Shown: positions 9,526-17,834, counted from the first letter of the stretch. The stretch: DNA of 20,366 bases from Crocinitomicaceae bacterium (GCA_024643585.1 JAHEMP010000013.1:1-20366), one strand, 5' to 3'. Notes: generated from the sequence alone by a model not told the origin. Made by a program: numbers and translations.

Positions 9526-12500
9526 TTAATCCAATGAAATGTTCAAACACAAACCTCTCAATTCATGCAACAATACGTTGAAGGATTCTGGAATTCCTGG
9601 TTCAGGAATATTGTCTCCTTTAACAATTGCTTCGTAGGCTTTCGCACGACCATTTACATCATCCGATTTTACGGTTAAGATTTCTTGTAGGATATTGGCA
9701 GCACCGAATGCTTCCAATGCCCAAACCTCCATCTCACCAAATCTTTGACCTCCAAATTGCGCTTTACCACCTAATGGCTGCTGCGTAATTAACGAGTATG
9801 GTCCGATTGAACGAGCATGCATTTTATCATCAACCATGTGAGATAATTTCAACATGTAGATAACCCCAACAGTTGCTGTTTGGTGGAATCTTTCTCCTGT
9901 TCCTCCATCATAAAGGTAAGTTTTACCAGATGTTGGTACTCCAGCTTTTGCCGTCCATTCATCTATTTCTGAAGGATGTGCTCCATCGAAAATCGGTGTT
10001 GCAAACTTAACTCCTAATTTTTCTCCTGCCCAACCAAGAACAGTTTCATAAATTTGACCTAAGTTCATACGAGAAGGCACCCCAAGTGGATTCAATACGA
10101 TATCGACTGGTGTTCCATCTTCCAAGAATGGCATATCTTCAGCACGAACGATGTTTGCAACAATACCTTTGTTACCGTGACGTCCTGCCATTTTATCACC
10201 AACTTTTAATTTTCTCTTCTTAGCAACATACACCTTCGCCATCTTGATGATACCTGCTGGCAACTCATCCCCAACTGAGATGTGGAATTTCTTACGTTTG
10301 TAAGCTCCCAACATATCATTTGCTTTGATGTTGAAATTATGAATTACTCGGCCAATTAATGCATTCAATTCAGCATCTGCAGTCCAGTTTGTTGGATTCA
10401 CAATACTATAATCGATGGCCATTAAATTCTTAGCTGAGAATTTTGTTCCTTTTTTAATTATCTCTTCTTTGAAATTATTGAAAACACCTGTTGATTTTGT
10501 GTCTCCAACGATAGCGACTAATTTGTCAGCTAAAACTTCTTTCAATTTAGCGAAATCTTTTTCGTAATCTACATCCAACGATTCCAAAACTGGTTTATCG
10601 TGCGCTTTAGATTTTCTATCTTTAATAGCTCTAGAGAACAATTTCTTTTGAACAACCACACCTCTCAATGATGGACCCGCTTTCAAAGAAGCATCTTTAA
10701 CATCGCCCGCTTTGTCTCCAAAGATGGCACGTAAAAGTTTCTCTTCTGGCGACGGATCTGTTTCACCTTTTGGTGTAATTTTTCCAATCAAGATATCGCC
10801 TTCTTTGATTTCAGCTCCAACTCGAATCAAACCGTTTTCGTCCAAGTCTTTAGTTGCTTCTTCAGAAACATTAGGAATATCTGAAGTTAATTCTTCCATT
10901 CCTCTTTTTGTTTCACGAACGTCCAACGAGTACTCATCGATGTGAATTGATGTAAATACGTCATCGCGAACAACTCGCTCAGAAATTACAATCGCATCCT
11001 CAAAGTTGTATCCTTTCCATGGCATGAATGCCACTTTCAAGTTTTGACCTAATGCCAATTCACCACTTTCAGTTGCATAACCTTCACAAAGTACTTGTCC
11101 TTTTTCAACAGCGTCACCTTTCTGAACGATAGGTTTCAAGTTGATACAAGTTCCTTGATTGGTTTTAGCAAATTTAGTTAATGTATAATGAGTTAACTCC
11201 GTATCGAAACTAACCAATTTATCTTCTTTTGACCAGTCGTAACGGATAACGATTTCGTTTGCATCTACATACTCAACAACACCCGTTCCTTCAGCGTTAA
11301 TCAAAACTCGAGAATCTCTAGCTACCAATCTTTCAATTCCAGTTCCCACAATTGGTGAATGTGGTTTCAACAATGGAACTGCTTGACGTTGCATGTTTGA
11401 TCCCATCAATGCACGGTTGGCATCATCGTGCTCCAAGAATGGAATTGAAGATGCTGCAATCGATGCAATTTGGTTGGCACCTACGTCCATCAAAGTCAAT
11501 TCTTTCGGTTCAACTACTGGGAAATCCCCTTCGTATCTCGCTTTTACAACATCCGTTAAGAATTTACCTTTGTCATCTACCTTCGCATTCGCTTGAGCAA
11601 TCATTTGAGAATCCTCTTCTTCTGCTGTACGGTAAATTGGTTCTTTGTCCAATGCTACTTTACCATTTTCAACCAAACGGTATGGAGTTTCAATAAACCC
11701 TAGTTTATTTACTTTCGCAAATACACAAAGAGATGAAATCAAACCAATGTTCGGTCCTTCTGGTGTTTCGATTGTACACAAACGCCCGTAGTGCGTATAG
11801 TGAACGTCACGTACCTCAAATCCTGCTCTTTCTCTTGACAAACCACCTGGCCCTAGTGCCGATAAACGACGTTTGTGCGTCACCTCAGAAAGTGGATTCG
11901 TTTGATCCATAAATTGAGACAACTGGTTGGTTCCGAAGAATGAATTGATTACAGACGAAAGTGTTTTCGCGTTGATCAAATCAATCGGCGTAAACACCTC
12001 GTTGTCACGAACATTCATACGCTCACGAATAGTTCTTGCCATACGAGCCAAACCAACACCAAATTGAGAATACAATTGTTCACCAACTGTTCTCACACGT
12101 CTATTTGATAAGTGATCGATATCATCAACATCCGCTTTGGAGTTAATCAACTCAATCAAATATTTGATGATCATTATGATATCGTTCTTCGTCAATACTC
12201 TTGACGTTTCTGACTCATCTATGTTTAATTTTTTGTTTAATCGGAAACGACCAACTTCACCTAAATCGTAACGAGTATCAGAGAAGAATAATTTCTCAAA
12301 TACATTTTTCGCTGTTTCATAATCAGGTGGTTCAGCATTTCTCAATTGTCTATAGATATGCTCAACCGCTTCTTTTTCTGAATTGGAAGTATCTTTTTGT
12401 AGGGTGTTGTAGATGATTGTAAAATCAGCGCTATTCACATCCTCTTTGTGCAAGATGATGTTTTTAACTCCTGAATCAACGATTAAATCTATGTGCTCCT

Positions 12501-13338
12501 CCTCGATCATAGTTTCACGATCCAAAAGAACTTCATTTCTTTCAATTGATACAACTTCTCCTGTATCCTCATCTACGAAGTCTTCAACCCATGTTTTCAA
12601 AACACGAGCAGCCAACTTACGTCCAACAGCTTTTTTCAAATTAGCTTTTGTAGCTTTCACTTCATCTGCTAATCCAAAAATACCAAGGATATCTTTATCT
12701 GATTCGTACCCAATGGCACGGAACAAAGTTGTAACCGGTAATTTTTTCTTTCTATCGATATATGCATACATCACATTATTGATATCCGTTGCGAATTCAA
12801 TCCAAGAACCTTTAAAAGGAATGACTCTCGCAGAATACAATTTCGTACCGTTTGCGTGACGACTTTGTCCGAAGAATACACCTGGAGAACGGTGCAACTG
12901 AGAAACGATAACGCGCTCAGCTCCGTTAACCACGAATGATCCTTTCGGTGTCATATATGGAATTGTACCCAAATACACATCTTGAACGATGGTTTCGAAA
13001 TCCTCGTGTTCAGGATCGGTACAATACAATTTCAATTTTGCCTTCAGTGGAACACTGTAGGTCAACCCACGGTCGATACACTCCTCTATGGAGTATCGTG
13101 GTGGGTCGATGAAGTAGTCTAAAAACTCCAATACAAATTGATTCCTGGTGTCAGAAATCGGGAAGTTTTCAGAGAATACTTTAAATAATCCTTCACTTTC
13201 TCTGTTATCAGGAGTTGTTTCCAATTGGAAAAACTCTTGGAAGGATTTTAATTGAATATCCAGAAAATCTGGGTATTCAAATTGACTTTTGCTCGATGCA
13301 AAGTTTATTCTTTTCGAAGTAATACTTGATGTTGCCAA
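9526..13338 (-). CDS. rpoB: DNA-directed RNA polymerase subunit beta
   Basis: This 1270-residue protein is the beta subunit of the core RNA polymerase. The rifampicin-binding cluster reads QLSQFMDQTNPLSEVTHK and continues RRLSALGPGG, with the sensitive-type residues D478, H488 and S493 (E. coli D516, H526, S531). GRHGNKGIV and the C-terminal GGKAQFGGQRFGEMEVWALE are the standard beta motifs. One departure is T522, in CTIETPEGPN, where E. coli and most bacteria have proline (E. coli P560). The start fits the family, with MATSSITSKRINF preceding the conserved FLDIQLKSFQEFF. It lies 107 bases after rplL, behind an attenuator-like hairpin, so rpoBC output may be lower than that of the ribosomal protein genes upstream. 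Confidence 0.98.
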   Translation of the reverse strand: MATSSITSKRINFASSKSQFEYPDFLDIQLKSFQEFFQLETTPDNRESEGLFKVFSENFPISDTRNQFVLEFLDYFIDPPRYSIEECIDRGLTYSVPLKAKLKLYCTDPEHEDFETIVQDVYLGTIPYMTPKGSFVVNGAERVIVSQLHRSPGVFFGQSRHANGTKLYSARVIPFKGSWIEFATDINNVMYAYIDRKKKLPVTTLFRAIGYESDKDILGIFGLADEVKATKANLKKAVGRKLAARVLKTWVEDFVDEDTGEVVSIERNEVLLDRETMIEEEHIDLIVDSGVKNIILHKEDVNSADFTIIYNTLQKDTSNSEKEAVEHIYRQLRNAEPPDYETAKNVFEKLFFSDTRYDLGEVGRFRLNKKLNIDESETSRVLTKNDIIMIIKYLIELINSKADVDDIDHLSNRRVRTVGEQLYSQFGVGLARMARTIRERMNVRDNEVFTPIDLINAKTLSSVINSFFGTNQLSQFMDQTNPLSEVTHKRRLSALGPGGLSRERAGFEVRDVHYTHYGRLCTIETPEGPNIGLISSLCVFAKVNKLGFIETPYRLVENGKVALDKEPIYRTAEEEDSQMIAQANAKVDDKGKFLTDVVKARYEGDFPVVEPKELTLMDVGANQIASIAASSIPFLEHDDANRALMGSNMQRQAVPLLKPHSPIVGTGIERLVARDSRVLINAEGTGVVEYVDANEIVIRYDWSKEDKLVSFDTELTHYTLTKFAKTNQGTCINLKPIVQKGDAVEKGQVLCEGYATESGELALGQNLKVAFMPWKGYNFEDAIVISERVVRDDVFTSIHIDEYSLDVRETKRGMEELTSDIPNVSEEATKDLDENGLIRVGAEIKEGDILIGKITPKGETDPSPEEKLLRAIFGDKAGDVKDASLKAGPSLRGVVVQKKLFSRAIKDRKSKAHDKPVLESLDVDYEKDFAKLKEVLADKLVAIVGDTKSTGVFNNFKEEIIKKGTKFSAKNLMAIDYSIVNPTNWTADAELNALIGRVIHNFNIKANDMLGAYKRKKFHISVGDELPAGIIKMAKVYVAKKRKLKVGDKMAGRHGNKGIVANIVRAEDMPFLEDGTPVDIVLNPLGVPSRMNLGQIYETVLGWAGEKLGVKFATPIFDGAHPSEIDEWTAKAGVPTSGKTYLYDGGTGERFHQTATVGVIYMLKLSHMVDDKMHARSIGPYSLITQQPLGGKAQFGGQRFGEMEVWALEAFGAANILQEILTVKSDDVNGRAKAYEAIVKGDNIPEPGIPESFNVLLHELRGLCLNISLD

Positions 13339-13384
13339 GATCCAAAGATTTTGTTAAAAATGAGCGTATATTGAAAATAAAGCT

Positions 13385-13429
13385 AAAAAACAGGAATAGG
13401 CACGAGCTATTTCTAGCCGTGCCTTTCCT
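13385..13429 (-). terminator. rplL-rpoB intergenic hairpin with U-tract, probable attenuator
   Basis: On the minus strand the spacer folds into a stem of 16 base pairs, with two single-base bulges on the 3' side (13405 and 13397). It is capped by a GAAA tetraloop (GCTA-GAAA-TAGC) and followed one base later by six T (13390-13385). The innermost segments are AGGCACG / CGTGCCT and AGGAA / TTCCT. It has the form of an intrinsic terminator inside an operon, so partial termination or RNA processing ahead of rpoB is the likely role. That role is inferred from position, as E. coli has an attenuator and a processing site at the same junction. Confidence 0.75.
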
Positions 13430-13445
13430 ATAAAAAGTATAGTAA

Positions 13446-13820
13446 TTACTTAACTTCTACTTCAGCTCCAGCTTCTTCTAGAGACTTCTTAAGTCCTTCA
13501 GCTTCGTCTTTCGCAACACCTTCTTTCAAAGTTGCAGGTGCTCCATCAACTAAGTCTTTAGACTCTTTCAATCCGTTACCAGTTAATTCTTTTACCAATT
13601 TAACTACTGCAAGTTTGTTCGGTCCACCAGCTTTCAAGATAACATCAAAAGATGTTTTTTCTTCTGCTGCTGCTTCACCAGCTCCACCAGCTGCTGCTAC
13701 TGCTACTGCTGCTGCTGCAGGTTCAATACCGTACTCATCCTTAAGGATTGTTGCTAATTCGTTAACTTCTTTTACTGTAAGGTTAACTAGCGTTTCCGCG
13801 ATTTGCTTCAAATCAGCCAT
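13446..13820 (-). CDS. rplL: 50S ribosomal protein L7/L12
   Basis: The 124-residue protein forms the mobile stalk that recruits and activates the translation GTPases. The N-terminal dimerisation domain (about 1-33, MADLKQIAETLVNLTVKEV) is followed by an alanine- and glycine-rich hinge (about 34-52, AAAAVAVAAAGGAGEAAA). The globular C-terminal domain (about 55-124) has the factor-binding stretch KLAVVKLVKELTGNGLKESK and LVDGAPATLKEGV. It is acidic at the C-terminus (EEAGAEVEVK), as usual for L12. The gene follows rplJ after 41 bases and precedes the rplL-rpoB hairpin, the classic L10-L12 pairing. The length and all domains are normal. Confidence 0.98.
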   Translation of the reverse strand: MADLKQIAETLVNLTVKEVNELATILKDEYGIEPAAAAVAVAAAGGAGEAAAEEKTSFDVILKAGGPNKLAVVKLVKELTGNGLKESKDLVDGAPATLKEGVAKDEAEGLKKSLEEAGAEVEVK

Positions 13821-13861
13821 TTTATTTTAATTTTAATAAAGGTTCTTAAAAAATAATTTAA

Positions 13862-14383
13862 TTATGCTCGGTTTTCGAGCGTTTTGAGTATTCCTGCGAT
13901 TTTACCGCCAGAATTTTTCAGTCCAGAAATAACATTCTTCGCTGGAGATTGTAATAATCCAATGATGTCGCCCAATACTTCTTCTTTGCTCTTCAACGAT
14001 GCAAGTGCTTCTAGTTGGTTGTCACCAACGAATACAGCTTCTTCGATGTAAGCGCCCTTCAAAATAGGCTTAGCATTTTTCTTACGAAACTCTTTTATTA
14101 GCTTAGCTGGAACATTACCAACTTCTGCGAACATGATAGACGTCGGTCCAGCCAAAACTGTTCTTAGGTCACCAAAGTCTTTCCCTTCTACTTGATCCAT
14201 TGCTTTTTCAAGCAAGGTGTTTTTTACAACACGCATACGGATATTAGAATTGAAACATCTTCTTCTCAATTGATTCACAACTTCAACGGTTAATTCACCA
14301 GTATCAGCTAAATAAAATATGTTTGCCTCAGTTAATTCTAACGCTAACTCACTAATATACTTCGCTTTTTCTTCTTGTGTCAT
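13862..14383 (-). CDS. rplJ: 50S ribosomal protein L10
   Basis: The 173-residue protein anchors the L12 dimers to the 23S rRNA at the base of the stalk. Its N-terminal RNA-binding domain includes LADTGELTVEVVNQLRR and RVVKNTLLEKAM, standard L10 motifs. The C-terminal helix (GLKNSGGKIAGILKTLENRA) is the L12-binding part. The gene begins 11 bases after rplA. This leaves no room for the long folded L10 leader through which L10-L12 represses its own synthesis in E. coli, so any such site would have to lie inside rplA. Confidence 0.97.
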   Translation of the reverse strand: MTQEEKAKYISELALELTEANIFYLADTGELTVEVVNQLRRRCFNSNIRMRVVKNTLLEKAMDQVEGKDFGDLRTVLAGPTSIMFAEVGNVPAKLIKEFRKKNAKPILKGAYIEEAVFVGDNQLEALASLKSKEEVLGDIIGLLQSPAKNVISGLKNSGGKIAGILKTLENRA

Positions 14384-14394
14384 GTTACTGAATT

Positions 14395-15090
14395 TTAAGC
14401 TACTACAGATTTAGCATCAATTTGAATACTCGGACTCATTGTTGAACTCATATAAATGCTACGCACATATGTTCCTTTTGCAGAAGAAGGCTTTAATTTG
14501 ATTAAAGATTGAATCAATTCTGCAGCATTCTCACGGATTTTATCATCAGAAAAACTAACTTTTCCAATACCTGAGTGAATGATACCGTATTTATCAACTT
14601 TAAAGTCAATTTTACCAGCTTTTACTTCTTCAACGGCTTTACCTACTTCCATAGTTACAGTTCCTGTTTTTGGATTTGGCATTAAACCTCTTGGTCCTAA
14701 AACGCGACCTAGAGCTCCAACCTTACCCATACATGCAGGTGTTGTAACGATGACATCGATATCAGTCCATCCTCCTTTGATTTTTTCGATATAATCGTCC
14801 AAACCAACGTGGTCAGCTCCTGCTGCTTTTGCTTCTTCCTCCTTGTCTGGAGTACACAATACCAAAACGCGAACGTCTTTTCCTGTACCGTGAGGCAATG
14901 CTACAGTTCCTCTTACCATTTGGTTTGCTTTACGTGGGTCTACACCCAATCGAACACAAACATCAACGGAAGCATCAAATTTAGTAGTGGAAATTTCCTT
15001 AACCAAATTACACGCTTCTGCCAATGTATAAGCTTTAGCTAGATCTATCTTAGCTAATGCTTCCTTTCTTTTTTTAGAAATTCTTGCCAT
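14395..15090 (-). CDS. rplA: 50S ribosomal protein L1
   Basis: The 231-residue protein forms the L1 stalk, which guides deacylated tRNA out of the E site, and in many bacteria represses its own operon. The signature is the VLGPRGLMPNPKTGTV region with the preceding PACMGKVGALGR, and the N-terminal LAKAYTLAEACNLVKE is typical. SAKGTYVRSIYMSSTMSPSI closes the RNA-binding domain. The gene lies 11 bases after rplK, as in the L11-L1 pair of most bacteria. If L1 autoregulation operates here, the target is likely the hairpin in the rplK leader. No anomalies are visible. Confidence 0.98.
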   Translation of the reverse strand: MARISKKRKEALAKIDLAKAYTLAEACNLVKEISTTKFDASVDVCVRLGVDPRKANQMVRGTVALPHGTGKDVRVLVLCTPDKEEEAKAAGADHVGLDDYIEKIKGGWTDIDVIVTTPACMGKVGALGRVLGPRGLMPNPKTGTVTMEVGKAVEEVKAGKIDFKVDKYGIIHSGIGKVSFSDDKIRENAAELIQSLIKLKPSSAKGTYVRSIYMSSTMSPSIQIDAKSVVA

Positions 15091-15101
15091 TGTTTCTACT
15101 A

Positions 15102-15548
15102 TTATTTGGTTTTCGGTGCAACACCACCTTTAACTGTTACTCCCATGCTTCTTGCTGTACCTGCAACCATTTTCATAGCTGAGTCTACAACGAAACAATT
15201 CATATCCGGCATCTTATCTTCCGCAATCGTACGAATTTGATCCCAAGAGATATTACCCACCTTCACACGATTTGGTTCAGATGATCCTTTCTTGATTTTC
15301 GTTTGATCTACGATTTGTACCGCTGCCGGTGGAGTTTTTAATACAAAATCAAAAGATTTATCACTATAAACCGTGATAACTACTGGTGTAACCTTTCCCA
15401 TTTTGTCTTGCGTACGCGCATTAAATTGCTTGCAAAACTCCATGATGTTCACACCTTTTGCACCCAAAGCGGGTCCTACTGGTGGAGCTGGATTGGCAGC
15501 ACCTCCTTTGATCTGTAATTTGATCAATCCTGCTACTTCTTTAGCCAT
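15102..15548 (-). CDS. rplK: 50S ribosomal protein L11
   Basis: The 148-residue protein binds the GTPase-associated centre of 23S rRNA. Its N-terminal domain has the proline-rich motif AANPAPPVGPALGAKGVNIM with the family's KLQIKGG before it. The C-terminal RNA-binding domain contains KVGNISWDQIRTIAEDKMPD and ends near GTARSMGVTVKGG. The gene follows nusG after an 83-base leader that can form a hairpin, and it precedes rplA by 11 bases. The start at 15548 gives the standard N-terminus MAKEVAGLIKLQ. Confidence 0.98.
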   Translation of the reverse strand: MAKEVAGLIKLQIKGGAANPAPPVGPALGAKGVNIMEFCKQFNARTQDKMGKVTPVVITVYSDKSFDFVLKTPPAAVQIVDQTKIKKGSSEPNRVKVGNISWDQIRTIAEDKMPDMNCFVVDSAMKMVAGTARSMGVTVKGGVAPKTK

Positions 15549-15576
15549 TTATCTATAAATTGTGTAGTCAAACATG

Positions 15577-15602
15577 AGTACTTGCGGGAAGCTTTAAGCA
15601 CT
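15577..15602 (-). promoter_or_regulatory. Candidate L1-binding hairpin in the rplK leader
   Basis: The nusG-rplK spacer contains a seven-base-pair stem (AGTGCTT at 15602-15596 with AAGTACT at 15583-15577, one G-U pair) with a twelve-base loop, about 30 bases before the rplK start. L11-L1 operons are often repressed by L1 binding a leader structure that mimics its 23S rRNA site, and this is the only leader structure available here. I have not matched it to the exact L1 consensus, so the role is inference. Confidence 0.35.
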
Positions 15603-15631
15603 TTTCTCACTCCTACGGTTAATATACAATT

Positions 15632-16183
15632 TTACCCTTCTTTCTCTACTTGCATATAGCTTAGCTCTAGCAAGTTTTTTCGTCCGAAGATTTTTACCAT
15701 CACTTTCAATTTTTTCTTCTCTTCGTTGATTTCATCAATCACACCGGAGAAATTATTGAAAGGACCATCTATTACTTTGACTGACTCACCAACTACAAAA
15801 GGAATTTTCATTTCCTCTTCTGTTTCAAGTAATTCGTCAACTTTTCCTAATATTCTGTTTACTTCAGATAATCTCATCGGAACAGGCTCACCACCTTTAA
15901 CAGCTCCTAAAAATCCAATTACATTTGGAATACCTTTAATAACGTGTGTTACCTCACCAACAAGAGCAGCTTCGATAAGAACATAACCCGGTAAATAAGC
16001 TTTTTCTTTGCTTACCTTCTTTCCATTTCGTATTTGAAATACTTTTTCTGTTGGAATCAAGACTTGACTAACGTAATCCGTCAAATTCAAGCGAGCAATT
16101 TCCAAGTCGAGATATTCCTTTACTTTTTTTTCTTTACCGCTAACGGCTCTCACTACGTACCAACGTTGTTTGATCTCTGCCAT
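15632..16183 (-). CDS. nusG: Transcription termination/antitermination factor NusG
   Basis: The 183-residue protein binds the RNA polymerase clamp and links transcription to Rho or to the leading ribosome. The NGN domain covers about residues 5-115, with RWYVVRAVSGKEKKVKEYL and the conserved KAYLPGYVLI. A KOW domain follows at about 130-180 (FVVGESVKVIDGPFNNFSGV and the later KVMVKIFGRKNLLEL). The gene begins six bases after secE and is followed by rplK, the usual secE-nusG-rplK order. Size and domains are ordinary. Confidence 0.97.
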   Translation of the reverse strand: MAEIKQRWYVVRAVSGKEKKVKEYLDLEIARLNLTDYVSQVLIPTEKVFQIRNGKKVSKEKAYLPGYVLIEAALVGEVTHVIKGIPNVIGFLGAVKGGEPVPMRLSEVNRILGKVDELLETEEEMKIPFVVGESVKVIDGPFNNFSGVIDEINEEKKKLKVMVKIFGRKNLLELSYMQVEKEG

Positions 16184-16189
16184 GGATAA

Positions 16190-16411
16190 TTAAAATAATC
16201 GGTAAATGAAACCTAGAACACCTTGCCACAATGACTTGCTATCACCTGTAATTCCGAAAACGAAATCCATTACGAATATCAATAATGCAAAAATAACAGA
16301 GGCAACTACCACGATAATGGTATTACTCTGTAATTCTTTCCAAGTAGGCCACGTAACATTGTGAACCATTTCGGTCACAGTTTCGTTTATGTATTCTTTT
16401 ACTTTTGACAC
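16190..16411 (-). CDS. secE: Preprotein translocase subunit SecE
   Basis: This small single-span protein clamps SecY in the inner-membrane translocon. From the chosen start it has 73 residues: a short amphipathic helix, the conserved VTWPTWKELQ (about 20-29), one membrane helix (about 32-53) and a short tail. No ATG lies at the family's usual N-terminus. Two GTG codons compete. The one at 16429 overlaps the last bases of tRNA-Trp and would add six residues (79 in all). The one at 16411 leaves an A-rich leader after the tRNA and gives MSKVKEYINE, close to the length and N-terminus of other Bacteroidota SecE. I prefer 16411, because a start codon inside the tRNA acceptor stem would be cut by tRNA 3' processing. 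Confidence 0.88.
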   Translation of the reverse strand: MSKVKEYINETVTEMVHNVTWPTWKELQSNTIIVVVASVIFALLIFVMDFVFGITGDSKSLWQGVLGFIYRLF

Positions 16412-16426
16412 TGTCTTTATTTTTTG

Positions 16427-16499
16427 CACGGGCGGTAGGGATCGAACCCACGACCAATGGTTTTGGAGACCACTACTCTACCAGCTGAGCTACACCCGT
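16427..16499 (-). tRNA. tRNA-Trp (anticodon CCA)
   Basis: A complete 73-base cloverleaf. The acceptor stem is ACGGGTG / CGCCCGT (one G-U pair), the anticodon loop CTCCAAA carries anticodon CCA, and the T-loop is TTCGATC. The A1-U72 pair and discriminator G73 are the same identity elements as in E. coli tRNA-Trp. The 3' CCA is not encoded (G is followed by CAA). It lies between tuf and secE, a common bacterial position. Confidence 0.97.
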
Positions 16500-16501
16500 A
16501 T

Positions 16502-16526
16502 AAAAGGGGGAGCGAACTCCCCCTTT
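16502..16526 (-). terminator. UUCG-loop hairpin between tuf and tRNA-Trp
   Basis: A perfect ten-base-pair stem (AAAGGGGGAG / CTCCCCCTTT) is closed by a TTCG loop on the minus strand and followed by only one more T and then ATA. It starts 19 bases after the tuf stop and ends three bases before tRNA-Trp. The short U-tract suggests a leaky terminator, or a barrier protecting the tuf mRNA end after the tRNA is cut out. Confidence 0.7.
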
Positions 16527-16545
16527 ATATTATTGTATTCTTTAA

Positions 16546-17733
16546 TTAAGCGATAATCTCAGTAACCTGACCAGCACCTACTGTTCTACCACCCTCACGG
16601 ATTGCAAAACGTAAACCTTTGTCCATAGCTACAGGAACGATCAACTTAACCTCAATAGATACGTTATCGCCTGGCATAACCATCTCACGACCATCTGTCA
16701 TGAAAATCTCACCAGTTACGTCTGTTGTTCTGAAGTAGAACTGAGGACGGTATTTATTGTGGAATGGCGTGTGACGACCACCTTCTTCTTTTTTCAATAC
16801 ATAGATCTCAGCTTTGAAATCTGTGTGTGGTGTTGTAGAACCTGGTTTACAAATAACCATACCTCTTTTGATTTGAGATTTTTCAATACCTCTCAACAAT
16901 AGACCTACGTTATCACCTGCTTCACCTCTATCCAAGATTTTACGGAACATTTCAACCCCTGTTACTGTAGAAGCCAATTTCTCAGTTCCCATTCCAAGGA
17001 TATCAACTGCTTCACCTGAGTTGATTACACCAGTTTCGATACGACCTGTTGCAACTGTACCACGACCTGTAATCGTAAATACATCTTCAACTGGCATCAA
17101 GAATGGCTTGTCAACTTCACGTGGAGGAAGTTCGATATATGTATCAACTGCATCCATTAAATCTTCAACAGTTTTAACCCATTTTTCTTCACCGTTCAAA
17201 GCACCCAAAGCAGAACCTTGAATAACTGGAGCGTTATCTCCATCATAGCTGTAGAAAGAAAGCAATTCACGTACTTCCATTTCAACTAACTCTAACAATT
17301 CTGGATCATCAACCATATCCACTTTGTTCATGAATACAACCAATCTTGGAACACCAACTTGGCGACCTAATAGGATGTGCTCACGAGTTTGAGGCATTGG
17401 TCCATCAGTAGCAGCAACTACCAAGATAGCACCGTCCATTTGAGCAGCTCCAGTAACCATGTTCTTTACGTAATCCGCGTGACCTGGACAGTCTACGTGT
17501 GCGTAGTGACGGTTAGCAGTTTCATACTCGATGTGTGACGTGTTAATAGTAATACCACGCTCTTTTTCTTCTGGTGCATTATCAATTGAAGAGAAATCAC
17601 GAACTGCCGCCAAACCTTTAGACGCCAAAACGCTTGAGATTGCTGCTGTAAGTGTTGTTTTACCGTGATCGACGTGACCAATAGTCCCGATATTCACGTG
17701 TGGTTTGGAACGATCAAAATTTTCCTTAGCCAT
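16546..17733 (-). CDS. tuf: Translation elongation factor Tu
   Basis: The 395-residue GTPase brings aminoacyl-tRNA to the ribosome. The G1 motif is GHVDHGKT (19-26), the switch I threonine T62 lies in RGITINTSH, the G3 motif is DCPGHADY with the catalytic histidine H85, the G4 motif is NKVD (136-139), and G5 follows at GSALGAL. Domains II and III are complete (VFTITGRGTVATGRIETG and GRHTPFHNKYRPQFYFRTTD). It sits between four tRNA genes and tRNA-Trp, the tufB-type context of E. coli. Whether the genome has a second tuf gene in the str operon cannot be seen here. A small leader hairpin (17788-17810) precedes it. Confidence 0.99.
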   Translation of the reverse strand: MAKENFDRSKPHVNIGTIGHVDHGKTTLTAAISSVLASKGLAAVRDFSSIDNAPEEKERGITINTSHIEYETANRHYAHVDCPGHADYVKNMVTGAAQMDGAILVVAATDGPMPQTREHILLGRQVGVPRLVVFMNKVDMVDDPELLELVEMEVRELLSFYSYDGDNAPVIQGSALGALNGEEKWVKTVEDLMDAVDTYIELPPREVDKPFLMPVEDVFTITGRGTVATGRIETGVINSGEAVDILGMGTEKLASTVTGVEMFRKILDRGEAGDNVGLLLRGIEKSQIKRGMVICKPGSTTPHTDFKAEIYVLKKEEGGRHTPFHNKYRPQFYFRTTDVTGEIFMTDGREMVMPGDNVSIEVKLIVPVAMDKGLRFAIREGGRTVGAGQVTEIIA

Positions 17734-17787
17734 TGTTATATTTGTTACTTAGTTAATAAAAAAAACAAACTTTTAGTATAGGCAAAA

Positions 17788-17810
17788 TTTCACCCCACTT
17801 TCGGATGAAA
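17788..17810 (-). other. Small hairpin in the tuf leader
   Basis: On the minus strand TTTCATCC (17810-17803) pairs with GGGTGAAA (17795-17788): eight base pairs with one G-U and a seven-base loop. It lies in the 101-base spacer between tRNA-Thr(GGT) and tuf. It has no U-tract, so it is not a terminator. A role in RNA processing or translation control is only a guess. Confidence 0.3.
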
Positions 17811-17834
17811 CCAACCTATAAATACTTTTTCCAG

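Noticed and set aside
13339..13360. Possible promoter for rpoB around AATCTTTG
   Set aside because: The first base of the -7 box is wrong and there is no TTG about 19 bases upstream.
14384..14394. Possible L10 leader before rplJ
   Set aside because: Only 11 bases separate rplA and rplJ, too short for the known folded leader.
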